Shown in pieces: positions 24,771 to 32,914 of a DNA stretch of 64,000 bases; position 1 is the first letter of the stretch; each line of letters begins with the position of its first letter. Source of the DNA: Firmicutes bacterium UBA6113 (GTDB lineage Bacteria > Bacillota > Clostridia > Tissierellales > Sedimentibacteraceae); the NCBI GenBank assembly GCA_002422545.1, contig DIWF01000013.1:24639-88638 (forward strand). Reading direction: 5' to 3'. The notes beneath the pieces are model-generated. The model was not told where the DNA came from, made no database searches, and worked only from the letters and a program-made list of their open reading frames with translations. The translations under genes were made by a program, and so were the position numbers.

Positions 24771-27029
24771 ATGAGTAAAAAAATGATAGCAATCGGCATT
24801 TTGATTTTATTAACAGCTTGCAGCAATACAGAAAAAGTTGATGAGGCTGCTGCAAATGAAAATATGAACGAAGTTGAAGAAGTAGCTAATAATAGTGATG
24901 TGGATAACGTTTCGCCGACAGATAATAAATTTTCTCTTGAAAAAATTGATTTAAACCGGTTAAATGAAATTAGGATAACTGAAAATGATGGAAACAGAGT
25001 CTTATTTGATGATTATTTGTCTTCAACAGAAATAATATCTGAAACGGAAGCTGTTTTTTCAGATGAATATTATGATACTGTACGTAATTCATGTCAGGCA
25101 TTATACTGCGACGGATTTGATGAAGGATTCGACAATAATCTCATAGATACCAATATTTCAAACATGGAGTTTGTGCGCTTTGACAATAGTGGTGCAAACA
25201 CATTTTCAAGCTTTGAAAGTCCTTATAATTTAACTAAGAAAGACTCTATTTTAGTTTTAGAAGGTACAGATGATGAAAGTTCACAGGTTAATGTTAAGGA
25301 TATTGTTTATGGATACCTCGTTGATGACATAACATTGAATTGCTTTATACGCAGAAATACAAGTGATACTTTCGACGTTATTATAGATCCTGCTTACATG
25401 TATGGCTTGCCTGTATATCATTCGGATGCTGCTTGTTGTGGTTATACCGTCAATGGTCTTAATATTAAAGCAGACACACTTTTCTTGAATGTTGCTGATG
25501 TTGACGGTGCATTGAAAGACACACTGATGAGATCAAGTTCATCCTATGTATATGCTCAGCTTACATTTGGTGAAATTGACTGCAGCTATGGTGTTAAATC
25601 CGGCTACAACATCACAGCTTCTATAGATGATTATAAATTGATTACAACAGATACAGAAAGGGTCCTTACAAAGTCATTTATGTTCGAAAATACAGAGGAA
25701 AAGAATCCTGAAATGCTTCGCGTTTATAACACCCTCATGTCAAATATGGATGTGTTGAACACAGAATCGACTTTGGGCATAACATTGCTGGATTTGGATT
25801 TTGACAATATACCTGAGGTTCTTGCAACAAGATATTCTGATATTTCTGATCCTTCATGCACAGTCTATGACACTGAAGCTGCGGATGTTGATATTTACCG
25901 TATTGAAAATGAAAATCTCATTTACATTGGAACGCTTTATAACTATCACACAGTCATCTACGAGTTAGGTAACGTCTTAGGGTTAAAAACCCTTGAAGAT
26001 GGCAGTAAAGCTTGGTTTAATATGTCATACAGGAACAGAAACACAGGAGAAGTTTCTGACACGGACTACATTTTTACATTGGAAGGAAATGAACTGAAGT
26101 TTCAAGAAGTATTCAGCAAAGATAAAGAAGGAAATTATTATTACTTTGGAGAACCCATGGTTTTTGAAGAAAGTCCATTTACTCATGAGATTTATGGACA
26201 GGAAACCACCACCACTATGTACAGCTGGGGAAATTACAAGTCCATATTTGGTACATGGGAACTAATAGGAAAAATAAAGCAAGGCTATTGTGAAGATATG
26301 AAAGATTCTTCATTTAATCTGTACAGTGATTGGCTTTCTCATACGGATCCAAACAATAAATCCTACAAGCTTCAATTGACTGAACGTATGTTAAGCTACA
26401 ATGTAGCATACTTGGTAGATTCTTATTATTTAGGTTCCTATGATGCCAACAAGCAGTATTTTGAGTACAGGTTTCTGGGGGACTATGCAAAACCAGTCAT
26501 ATACCTGTATCCCACAAAACAAGAAGATGTATCCGTAAAAATTAATCTTAATGGAATGTTGACTTGCTCATACCCTGAATATGGTGACGGATGGAATGTA
26601 ACAGCTCATCCGGACGGTACGCTCATTAACAAATCAGATGGCCGTGAATATTCATATTTATATTGGGAAGGCAAAGGTGCTGCTGATTGGGATATGTCAC
26701 GGGGTTTTGTTGTTAAGGGATCCGATACCGTTAGTTTTTTACAGGATAAGCTGGAGTATCTTGGTTTGACTGCAAGGGAATTGAATGAGTTTATCGTATA
26801 TTGGCTGCCGTTGATGAAGGATAATAAATATAATCTCATAACTTTCCAGACAACCGCTTATGAAAACAATGCAAAACTTTATATTACGCCTAAACCTGAC
26901 AGCGTACTCAGAGTGTTTATGGCATATGAGGCTTTGGATAATTATATTGAAATTCCAGAACAAAGACTAAGCACATTTAAGAGAAACGGTTTTACCGCAG
27001 TTGAATGGGGCGGAACAGAAGTGAGATGA
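24771..27029 (+). CDS. Large multidomain lipoprotein (752 aa)
   Basis: The signal peptide ends in the lipobox LTAC (Cys17 from ATG 24771, which follows GGGGGAAATAA; an upstream ATG at 24741 is rejected). The central part (about 60-560) is of unknown fold. The C-terminal 180 residues form a domain I have seen in many Firmicute surface proteins, beginning AKPVIYLYPTKQEDVSVKI and containing YPEYGDGWNVTAHPDG and YLYWEG. The role is unknown but it is probably exported and cell-envelope linked. The next gene begins in an ATGA overlap. Confidence 0.65.
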   Translation: MSKKMIAIGILILLTACSNTEKVDEAAANENMNEVEEVANNSDVDNVSPTDNKFSLEKIDLNRLNEIRITENDGNRVLFDDYLSSTEIISETEAVFSDEYYDTVRNSCQALYCDGFDEGFDNNLIDTNISNMEFVRFDNSGANTFSSFESPYNLTKKDSILVLEGTDDESSQVNVKDIVYGYLVDDITLNCFIRRNTSDTFDVIIDPAYMYGLPVYHSDAACCGYTVNGLNIKADTLFLNVADVDGALKDTLMRSSSSYVYAQLTFGEIDCSYGVKSGYNITASIDDYKLITTDTERVLTKSFMFENTEEKNPEMLRVYNTLMSNMDVLNTESTLGITLLDLDFDNIPEVLATRYSDISDPSCTVYDTEAADVDIYRIENENLIYIGTLYNYHTVIYELGNVLGLKTLEDGSKAWFNMSYRNRNTGEVSDTDYIFTLEGNELKFQEVFSKDKEGNYYYFGEPMVFEESPFTHEIYGQETTTTMYSWGNYKSIFGTWELIGKIKQGYCEDMKDSSFNLYSDWLSHTDPNNKSYKLQLTERMLSYNVAYLVDSYYLGSYDANKQYFEYRFLGDYAKPVIYLYPTKQEDVSVKINLNGMLTCSYPEYGDGWNVTAHPDGTLINKSDGREYSYLYWEGKGAADWDMSRGFVVKGSDTVSFLQDKLEYLGLTARELNEFIVYWLPLMKDNKYNLITFQTTAYENNAKLYITPKPDSVLRVFMAYEALDNYIEIPEQRLSTFKRNGFTAVEWGGTEVR

Positions 27030-27499
27030 ATATCAGATTATGCAACATTAATGACAAGGAAAATTGGATCAGGCTGAATAGGGCATTTATGGCATATGAG
27101 TTGTCCGATGAAGAATTTTGGAATAGTGCTGACGCAATTTCGGATGAACAGTTTGGAGCTGTTTTTGAAGAAGCCTTAAACAGTTCTGAATTAATTACCA
27201 TGATGATAATAGAAGAGGAAAAAGAAACAGTTGGCTTTGCCAATCTGATGACTATATTCAGCGTATGGGCTCACGGTAAGGCCTTGATACTTGACGACCT
27301 GTTTCTATTGGAAGGGTGCCGTGGAAAAGGGTTGGGGAGGAAAGCCTTGGAATACATTGAAAATTACGCTAAGGAAAATGGCTATAAAAGATTGCAGTTT
27401 CAGTCGGAGTTCAGCAACCCAGCTGCGTATGATTTTTACACTAAATTGGGATACAAATCTGAGGACATGCATTTTTTTGTCAGATATTTTAGTTCATGA
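27026..27499 (+). CDS. GNAT family N-acetyltransferase
   Basis: A 157-residue acetyltransferase. The acetyl-CoA loop is CRGKGLGRKAL (about residues 100-110) after strand LILDDLFLL, and the C-terminal YDFYTKLGYKSED matches the family end. Its ATG overlaps the lipoprotein stop (ATGA at 27026), indicating translational coupling. The acceptor is unknown. A bidirectional terminator follows. Confidence 0.87.
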   Translation: MNIRLCNINDKENWIRLNRAFMAYELSDEEFWNSADAISDEQFGAVFEEALNSSELITMMIIEEEKETVGFANLMTIFSVWAHGKALILDDLFLLEGCRGKGLGRKALEYIENYAKENGYKRLQFQSEFSNPAAYDFYTKLGYKSEDMHFFVRYFSS

Positions 27500-27513
27500 A
27501 ATAGACATATCTC

Positions 27514-27552
27514 AAACTCACTTGCCCTTGACATAGGGCAGTGAGTTTTTTG
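27514..27552. terminator. Bidirectional terminator
   Basis: AACTCACTTGCCC pairs with GGGCAGTGAGTT, loop TTGACATA, then TTTTTTGG. It separates the converging acetyltransferase and flavin-barrel genes. Confidence 0.85.
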
Positions 27553-27553
27553 G

Positions 27554-27958
27554 TTAAAGAGAATACTTCTTAGGAAGATTCCCTGAAAAATCTGCAATTG
27601 TTGCTTTTGCATGTTCCAGGTAAAATACTTCGAAAATTGGATTGTCAGGTGTTTGATATATGGATTTCACCAGTTCGTTGCTTTCAAGTACATCCTTTTT
27701 TATTCCGGTGTCTGAGATGAAAGCGGCCTTTCCGCTTAACCTAATCCACGCGAAATTTGAATTGCAGGTTGTTAGTTCAACAACAGGGTGATTTTTTATT
27801 TCAGCATATACATCCTTTTGATTGCTGGTGCAGAAGTAGAGCTTTCCTTCTTTTTCAATCATAAATTGGAAGGGGCGAACTTTGGGATTACTGTCCAGCC
27901 CGATTGTCGAAAAGTACATCACAGGGTTTTCTTTAATAAATTTTATTGCTTCATTCAT
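27554..27958 (-). CDS. Pyridoxamine 5'-phosphate oxidase family (FMN split-barrel) protein
   Basis: A 134-residue flavin split-barrel protein. NPVMYFSTIGLDSNPKVRPF near the N-terminus and GKLYFCTSNQKDVYAEI at about 37-53 are the usual strands of the family; AWIRLSGKAAFISD follows. Such proteins bind FMN or F420 and act as oxidoreductases of unassigned substrate. AAGGAGAAAAAA precedes the ATG at 27958. It is divergent from an HxlR regulator, a common pairing in which the regulator controls the flavin protein under redox or electrophile stress. Confidence 0.83.
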   Translation of the reverse strand: MNEAIKFIKENPVMYFSTIGLDSNPKVRPFQFMIEKEGKLYFCTSNQKDVYAEIKNHPVVELTTCNSNFAWIRLSGKAAFISDTGIKKDVLESNELVKSIYQTPDNPIFEVFYLEHAKATIADFSGNLPKKYSL

Positions 27959-28123
27959 TTTTTTCTCCTTTTACGTTGGCAATTATTAAGTTTTTCACTT
28001 CGTACAATCAATATATTATAAACAGATAAATAATATATATTTTTTGTTTTGTTATAGTATTTGTTTGATTATTTGCGGCCACATGTATATAATAATGCCA
28101 ATGGTATATAAACGCAAGTAAGC

Positions 28124-28152
28124 ACCTTGAAGTGCTGTAGGTACCTCAAGGT
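28124..28152. promoter_or_regulatory. Possible HxlR operator
   Basis: ACCTTGA and TCAAGGT, seven-base arms 15 bases apart, lie between the two divergent genes and just before the HxlR ribosome site. The assignment is inferred from position only. Confidence 0.4.
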
Positions 28153-28169
28153 AACTAATGGGAGGAATA

Positions 28170-28496
28170 ATGAAAAAAGAAATGCCGCTTTGCCCGGTTG
28201 AAGCAACGCTGTCCATTATAGGCGACAAGTGGAAAATACTTATACTGAGAGACCTAATTGACGGAACCAAGCGTTTCGGCGAATTAAAAAAATCCATCGG
28301 TTCAATAAGTCAGAAGGTTCTTACACAACAACTGCGGGATATGGAGGAAGACGGGATTGTTAGCAGAAAAGCATATGCAGAAATACCTCCAAGGGTGGAG
28401 TATTCGTTGACGGAAACAGGAAACAGCTTAAAACCTATACTTGATTCCATGTTTTTATGGGGTCTGCAATATAAAGAGAAGCTTATAAACAAATAG
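28170..28496 (+). CDS. HxlR-family transcriptional regulator
   Basis: A 108-residue winged-helix regulator. Typical features are CPVEATLSIIGDKWKILILR at about 8-27 and RFGELKKSIGSISQKVLTQQ at about 34-53, with the wing DGIVSRKAYAEIPPRVEYSL. The N-terminal Cys (Cys8) is conserved in redox-sensing relatives such as HypR/YodB types. ATG 28170 follows GGGAGGAATA; an ATG four codons upstream has no room for a site. It probably regulates the divergent flavin-barrel gene. Confidence 0.88.
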   Translation: MKKEMPLCPVEATLSIIGDKWKILILRDLIDGTKRFGELKKSIGSISQKVLTQQLRDMEEDGIVSRKAYAEIPPRVEYSLTETGNSLKPILDSMFLWGLQYKEKLINK

Positions 28497-28516
28497 ATAA
28501 AAATTAATTTCAATAT

Positions 28517-28556
28517 AAAACAGCTGACTGATATAATGGGCCAGTTGTTTTTTGTT
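28517..28556 (+). terminator. Rho-independent terminator
   Basis: AAAACAGCTG pairs imperfectly with CCAGTTGTTTT, followed by T-rich sequence. It lies 20 bases after the HxlR stop. Confidence 0.65.
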
Positions 28557-28609
28557 TTTACTAAATTTTACATCCATATGCTTTTAATTTTACTGATGTA
28601 TTATATGTT
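28557..28609 (+). promoter_or_regulatory. Pho-box-like promoter of response regulator
   Basis: TTTACT (28557), TTTACA (28567) and TTTACT (28589, exactly 22 after the second), then 9 bases and TATGTT (28604-28609) as a poor -10. The 22-bp step and 9-bp gap match the promoters before 29832 and 63001; the first box is 10 rather than 11 bases away. Confidence 0.6.
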
Positions 28610-28652
28610 AATTAATAATAAGGGTGAGCTAATAATATATTAGGAGAAAAAA

Positions 28653-29339
28653 ATGAAACTTATATACTGCGTTGAAGATGATAATAGTTTAAGAGAATTG
28701 ATGATTTGTGCATTGAAAACAGTAAACTATGAAGTTTTAGGCTTTTCGTATAATCATAGTATTGCAGAGAAACTAGAGAATTCAGTTCCTGATTTGATAC
28801 TCCTTGACATAATGCTTAATAAAGAAGATGGTACTGTCATATTGCAAACTTTGAAAAATGATGAACGGAACAGGAATATTCCCGTAATAATTATAACAGC
28901 GGCTTCAACAGAGGAAATTAAGGTAAAATTTCTGGAGTTGGGTGCAGATGATGTAATAACAAAGCCGTTCGGTATGTTAGAGCTCATTGCAAGAGTAAAC
29001 GCTGTTTTAAGAGTCGCAAGGAGGATAGCCTCTGAGCAAAGGCACATAGAATGGAATGGAATTTTTCTTGACTACAATAAAAGGGAAATTAGATATGAAA
29101 ATAATCATGTAAACTTAAACTACAAGGAATTTGAACTTTTTTTCTATCTTGTTATGAACAAGGGCTTAGTTATTCCAAGAGATAAAATGATTAATAAAGT
29201 CTGGGGAGGCAATTATCATGGAAATAAACGGGCTGTAAATATGTGCATCAGTTCTATAAGGCATAAACTTGGTGATGCAGGTTGTAATGATATCATTAAA
29301 ACAGTAAGAAGAGCAGGCTTTAAAATTGAAGTTACATAA
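28653..29339 (+). CDS. PhoB/OmpR-family response regulator
   Basis: A 228-residue two-domain regulator. The receiver has the acidic pair (EDD, residues 8-10), phospho-acceptor Asp in LILLDIML, Thr in ITAAS and Lys in ITKPFG. The C-terminal winged helix (about 130-228) has YKEFELFFYLVMNKG and KRAVNMCISSIRHKLG. No sensor kinase is adjacent. The Pho-like boxes at its own promoter and at neighbouring phosphate genes suggest it is the PhoB/PhoP-type activator, an inference from context. Confidence 0.85.
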   Translation: MKLIYCVEDDNSLRELMICALKTVNYEVLGFSYNHSIAEKLENSVPDLILLDIMLNKEDGTVILQTLKNDERNRNIPVIIITAASTEEIKVKFLELGADDVITKPFGMLELIARVNAVLRVARRIASEQRHIEWNGIFLDYNKREIRYENNHVNLNYKEFELFFYLVMNKGLVIPRDKMINKVWGGNYHGNKRAVNMCISSIRHKLGDAGCNDIIKTVRRAGFKIEVT

Positions 29340-29348
29340 TGTAAGAAT

Positions 29349-29382
29349 AAAATCCGCTTCAGCCATGAAGCGGATTTTATTT
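29349..29382. terminator. Bidirectional terminator
   Basis: AAAATCCGCTTC and GAAGCGGATTTT, 12-bp perfect stem with a six-base loop, between converging genes. Confidence 0.88.
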
Positions 29383-29388
29383 ATGGTA

Positions 29389-29589
29389 TCAATATTCAAA
29401 ATAATGTAGTTCATTATCAGAAGTTTTCGGCCTGGAACAATGTTGAAATTTCTTCAATGCATTTTTACTTTTTTTAACTCTGTACATCACAATTGAGTAA
29501 TAGTTGTCATACTCCTTGTCCTGCTGCCTTTTTCTTTCTGCCAGATCTTTCATAAAAGCAGTTTTAAATTCATCATGTGTCATGCCCAT
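29389..29589 (-). CDS. Small basic protein, copy 1 of a three-member family (66 aa)
   Basis: It begins MGMTHDEFKTAFMKDLAERK, followed by RQQDKEYDNYYSIVMYR and a lysine-rich stretch. Its first 47 residues are identical to the 40082-40261 product and clearly similar to the 62591-62764 product. The C-terminal 19 residues differ from copy 2 because of base changes and a frame difference. AGGAGGAAAAT precedes the ATG. Its promoter carries Pho-like boxes and the divergent gene is a PstS-like protein, so a role in phosphate starvation is likely. No known domain. Confidence 0.7.
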   Translation of the reverse strand: MGMTHDEFKTAFMKDLAERKRQQDKEYDNYYSIVMYRVKKSKNALKKFQHCSRPKTSDNELHYFEY

Positions 29590-29700
29590 ATTTTCCTCCT
29601 AATATAATGTAATTAATGCAATTATAAAGGTAGTTTGTAAAATGACTAAGTCATGGCGGTAAAAAACATGTTTTTTATTGGTAAAGTGAAATGACTCTTT
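29590..29700. repeat. Duplicated segment B (Pho-type promoter)
   Basis: Near-identical to 41944-42045, the phoA promoter region. Differences are a few single bases (for example GGCGGTAAAAAACATG against GGCTGTAAAAAATATG) plus a small insertion near the ribosome site. Confidence 0.85.
29621..29685 (-). promoter_or_regulatory. Pho-box-like promoter of small basic protein
   Basis: On the minus strand: TTTACC (29680-29685), AAAACA, TTTACC (29658-29663), GACTTA and TTTACA (29636-29641), each 11 bases apart, then 9 bases and TATAAT (29621-29626). The second and fourth boxes are weak. Confidence 0.7.
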
Positions 29701-29741
29701 GCAGAAAAGCTGCGGACTCTTTAATAAAAATATATAAAAAT

Positions 29742-29795
29742 ATTACCTAATATTTACATTCAAACAATTTTATTTTTACTTGAGGGGGATATATT
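29742..29795 (+). promoter_or_regulatory. Pho-box-like promoter of first PstS-like gene
   Basis: ATTACC (29742), TTTACA (29753) and TTTACT (29775), i.e. steps of 11 and 22, then 9 bases and TATATT (29790-29795). Confidence 0.7.
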
Positions 29796-29831
29796 TAATA
29801 CAAGATAAAAATTCAAAGGAGATAGATATTA

Positions 29832-30773
29832 ATGAAAGCAAAAAAAATATTATCAATAGTATCAACAGTATTAATAATGTCAATGGCATTTGTGGGATGT
29901 GCAAAAAGTGAACCTCAAACACAACCAGCTTCACAGCCGGCAGCAGAACAAAGTTCAGTTAAGCAACCCGAAGCTCCTGTATCAGATTTCGATGCAGAAA
30001 ATTCTATAACAGTAGTAGCAAGAGATGCAGCTTCCGGAACAAGGGGAGCTTTTCATGAACTTATGAAAATAAAAGTAAAAGAAGGCGACACTGAAGTTGA
30101 CAAGCTTGTAACTGGAGCATTAGAGTTTGATGGAACCGACAAGGTCATAACAGCTGTAGAAGGAGACAAGTATGGAATCGGATATGTTTCTCTCGGCTCA
30201 GTAAGCGAAAGAATAACAGCGGCAAGCGTAGACGGAGTTGAAGCAACTATTGAAAATGTAAAAAGCGGGAAATATGCAGTAGCAAGACCGTTCCTTTTAG
30301 TAACAAAAGGAACTGAAAGCGACCTGGTTAAGGACTTCATCGGATTTACAGAATCTGTTCAGGGACAGAAATTAGTTGAAGAAAAACATTACATTGCTTC
30401 AGTAGATGGCCCTGTAGAATATAAAACATCAGGCTTGTCAGGAACTATTAAGGTTGCAGGTTCAACTTCAGTAACACCATTGATGGAAGTATTGCAGGAA
30501 GCATACAAAGAACTTAACCCAAATGTAACATTTGAAATGCAGTCAAATGGTTCATCACAAGGAATCAAATCAGCTATTGACGGTTCTTATGACATAGGAA
30601 TGAGTTCAAGAGAATTGAAAGATGAAGAAAAATCACAACTAAATGAACACACACTTGCAATTGACGGTATTGCAGTGATAGTGAACAATGAAAATCCTAT
30701 GACAGACATCTCATCAGAAAATATTACAAAAATATATACCGGTGAAATAATAAAATGGTCTGAAATAAAATAG
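29832..30773 (+). CDS. PstS-like phosphate-binding lipoprotein, permuted order
   Basis: A 313-residue lipoprotein (lipobox VGC, Cys23). It contains both lobes of the PstS-type binding protein but in swapped order. The segment usually C-terminal (ITVVARDAASGTRGAFHEL, then YGIGYVSLGSVSERI and ARPFLLVTKG) comes first, at about 60-190. The segment usually N-terminal (SGTIKVAGSTSVTPLMEVLQ, then SNGSSQGIKSAIDGSYDIGM and TGEIIKWSEIK) comes last. The phosphate-contact motifs are present in both parts. It stands alone without pstCAB. About three quarters identical to the 63001 product. Pho-like boxes precede it. Confidence 0.82.
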   Translation: MKAKKILSIVSTVLIMSMAFVGCAKSEPQTQPASQPAAEQSSVKQPEAPVSDFDAENSITVVARDAASGTRGAFHELMKIKVKEGDTEVDKLVTGALEFDGTDKVITAVEGDKYGIGYVSLGSVSERITAASVDGVEATIENVKSGKYAVARPFLLVTKGTESDLVKDFIGFTESVQGQKLVEEKHYIASVDGPVEYKTSGLSGTIKVAGSTSVTPLMEVLQEAYKELNPNVTFEMQSNGSSQGIKSAIDGSYDIGMSSRELKDEEKSQLNEHTLAIDGIAVIVNNENPMTDISSENITKIYTGEIIKWSEIK

Positions 30774-30795
30774 TCAGTACCCTCCTAACATATAC

Positions 30796-30828
30796 AAAGA
30801 CAAAGCAGATTTAATCTGCTTTGTCTTT
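30796..30828 (+). terminator. Rho-independent terminator
   Basis: AAAGACAAAGCAGAT and ATCTGCTTTGTCTTT form a 15-bp stem with a two-base loop, just after the PstS-like gene. Confidence 0.9.
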
Positions 30829-30917
30829 CGTTGTTTTAAATACTTGAATTATTATGTTTAGAGATTGTCAGTAATGGTATTTAGCTATTCATGCGTACAC
30901 TGAAAAATATATTATGT

Positions 30918-30966
30918 TTGACAAGGATGCAATATAATATTATACTAGAAATGCAAATGATTTGCA
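30918..30966 (+). promoter_or_regulatory. zur operon promoter with Zur-type box
   Basis: TTGACA (30918-30923), 17 bp, TATACT (30941-30946). The 7-1-7 dyad TGCAAATGATTTGCA (30952-30966) lies over the expected transcription start, where a Fur-family repressor would block initiation. Confidence 0.78.
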
Positions 30967-30980
30967 AATTGAGGATGAAA

Positions 30981-31409
30981 ATGAGAAGAACTAACGGCTA
31001 TTTTACCAAGGGACGAATTAAAATATTGGAATATCTTAAGGAAAATAATGACAGGATGTTTACAGTATGTCATATATCAGACTACCTTAAAGAAACAGGA
31101 AGTGCTAAAAATACTTCTACAATTTACCGATATCTAGATGAACTTGTTCAAAATGGGCTGATAGTTAAGCAAATCGATCCCAACGCTGGTAAGGCTGTTT
31201 TTCGGTATGTGCCTGAAAAATGCCATGATCATCTTCATATGAAGTGCAGTAATTGTGGAAGGATAATACATCTTGACTGCGGATTTATGAATGAAATAGA
31301 ACGACATTTGCAAGAAAAACATGGTTTTAAACTTGAAAGTAAATCATCTGTATTAAATGGAGTCTGTGATAAATGCAGATTAGTAAATAAAAGTAATATG
31401 TGTCTTTAA
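30981..31409 (+). CDS. zur: Fur-family zinc regulator (Zur-like)
   Basis: A 142-residue Fur-family repressor. The DNA-binding part is KGRIKILEYLKENNDRMFTV, then NTSTIYRYLDELVQNGLI (about 10-60). The metal-binding part has HDHLHMKCSNCGRIIHLDC and a second Cys pair (VCDKC), giving the structural Zn(Cys)4 site. I start at ATG 30981 with GAGGATGAAA upstream; the ORF is open to 30891 but that would span the promoter. Because the operon continues with ZnuA, ZnuC and ZnuB genes, zinc is the likely signal. Confidence 0.85.
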   Translation: MRRTNGYFTKGRIKILEYLKENNDRMFTVCHISDYLKETGSAKNTSTIYRYLDELVQNGLIVKQIDPNAGKAVFRYVPEKCHDHLHMKCSNCGRIIHLDCGFMNEIERHLQEKHGFKLESKSSVLNGVCDKCRLVNKSNMCL

Positions 31410-31463
31410 CGAGTCATATGGATATACATAGCAGACAATAAATGCAGTAGAGGGAGTGGGGGT

Positions 31464-31763
31464 ATGAACATAAGTAAAAAAATATTAGCACTTGTTTTAT
31501 GTATTGCATTATTATTCGTACCGGTAGTCTCCTTTTTTTACATAGCAGGACATATCAATCATGAATGTACAGGACAGGATTGTCCTATATGTACACAGAT
31601 TGACGTTTCAAAACATAACATAGATAATTCTAAAGCTTTTTATATTGCAGCATTATATGTCTTAATAGTTGCCGTTACGACCGCATCTATCTGTTCAGCA
31701 GTAGATATCATTTGCCATTCAGGCATAACTTTAATCTCATTGAAAGTGGAACTTCTGAATTAA
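31464..31763 (+). CDS. Membrane protein with His/Cys cluster in zinc operon (99 aa)
   Basis: Two membrane segments (about 8-28 and 57-80) flank an exposed loop HINHECTGQDCPICTQ, which is a plausible zinc-binding patch. The family has no name I can give, but similar short proteins follow zur in Clostridia. It lies 54 bases after zur and before znuA, so a role in zinc sensing or delivery at the membrane is a reasonable inference. GGGAGTGGGGGT precedes the ATG. Confidence 0.68.
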   Translation: MNISKKILALVLCIALLFVPVVSFFYIAGHINHECTGQDCPICTQIDVSKHNIDNSKAFYIAALYVLIVAVTTASICSAVDIICHSGITLISLKVELLN

Positions 31764-31782
31764 CTTACTAGGAATAACTGTT

Positions 31783-31810
31783 TACACCAGATATATGTCT
31801 GGTGTTGTTT
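31783..31810 (+). terminator. Internal hairpin in zinc operon
   Basis: ACACCAGA-TATATG-TCTGGTGT followed by TGTTTTG. A terminator-like hairpin between the 31464 gene and znuA, which may lower expression of the transporter genes relative to zur. Confidence 0.6.
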
Positions 31811-31870
31811 TGTATGAAGAAATCAGTTCTAGGTACATTAAATATTGTTAATTCAGGAGGTTAATATAAA

Positions 31871-32851
31871 ATGAAGAAAAATTTAATAATTATGTTGTTG
31901 CTGTGTATTTGCATGTGTACTATGTTTGGATGCAGTAAAGAAGCTGGAAATAGTTCATCAAAAGGTGATGATGATAGCAAATTAAGTATTGTATGTACTA
32001 CTTTTCCGCAGTACGACTGGGTAAGGGAGATACTTGGTGAACAGGCGGATAGCATGAATCTTACACTTTTATTGGATGATGGCATAGATCTTCACAGCTA
32101 TCAGCCTACTGCGGAAGATATTGCAAAAATTTCAGACTGTGATGTATTCATCTATGTTGGCGGTGAGTCAGATGGGTGGGTGGAAGATGCTCTGAAGGAA
32201 GCAACTAATAAAGATATGCAGGTAATTAACCTGATAGAAGTAATTGGAGATTCCGTTAAAGAGGAAGAAGTAATCGAAGGAATGGAAGTTGAAGAAGGTA
32301 ATGAGGAAGAGATAGAGTATGACGAGCATGTGTGGCTTTCTCTTAAAAATGCAGAGGTGATCTGCAATTCAATCTGTACTTCAATTTCAACACTTGATGC
32401 AGATAATAGTGAAACTTATAAGAAAAATTTGGAGACATATAAAGAAAAACTTTCAGAACTTGATTCGGACTACAAGAAAACAGTGGGCAATGCAGTACAT
32501 TCAACCGTAGTGTTTGGAGACAGGTTCCCATTTCGTTACATGGTTGATGATTACGGACTTGATTACTATGCAGCTTTTGTAGGATGTTCTGCAGAATCAG
32601 AGGCAAGTTTTGAAACTGTTTTGTTTCTTGCAGAAAAAATGGATGAACTCGGTCTTCCGGCTATTTGTGTAATTGAAAGTGCAAATCAATCAATAGCAAA
32701 GACTATTGTCAACAATACAGAGAATAAAGATCAGAAAATTCTTGTTATGGATTCTATGCAATCTGTAACGTCAGAAGACGTAGTGAATGGTGTAGATTAT
32801 CTTTCTATTATGGAAAACAATCTGGAAGTATTAAAAGAAGCATTGAATTAG
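31871..32851 (+). CDS. znuA: Zinc ABC transporter substrate-binding lipoprotein
   Basis: A 326-residue cluster A-I metal-binding protein (ZnuA/AdcA type), lipobox FGC (Cys20). Metal-site landmarks: LHSYQPTAED (His at about 77), DEHVWLSLKN (His at about 155) and the C-terminal half with VFGDRFPFRYMVDDYGL. The loop before DEHVW, usually rich in His in zinc-binding members, is here acidic (KEEEVIEGMEVEEGNEEEIE) with no His. AGGAGG precedes the ATG. It is followed by the ATPase and permease genes. Confidence 0.88.
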   Translation: MKKNLIIMLLLCICMCTMFGCSKEAGNSSSKGDDDSKLSIVCTTFPQYDWVREILGEQADSMNLTLLLDDGIDLHSYQPTAEDIAKISDCDVFIYVGGESDGWVEDALKEATNKDMQVINLIEVIGDSVKEEEVIEGMEVEEGNEEEIEYDEHVWLSLKNAEVICNSICTSISTLDADNSETYKKNLETYKEKLSELDSDYKKTVGNAVHSTVVFGDRFPFRYMVDDYGLDYYAAFVGCSAESEASFETVLFLAEKMDELGLPAICVIESANQSIAKTIVNNTENKDQKILVMDSMQSVTSEDVVNGVDYLSIMENNLEVLKEALN

Positions 32852-32914
32852 GATTAGTGTGACTTTAAAGTAATAGAATGGATGTGATTAGATGATTAGA
32901 AAAGAGGTTTTATT

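Larger units (their letters stand above)
29347..29590. repeat. Duplicated segment A (terminator plus small gene)
   Basis: This segment, from the AAAATCCGCTTC hairpin through the small ORF start, is repeated at about 40009-40262 with few changes, mostly in the tail of the ORF. Both copies lie downstream of a plus-strand regulator gene and in the same orientation. Confidence 0.8.
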
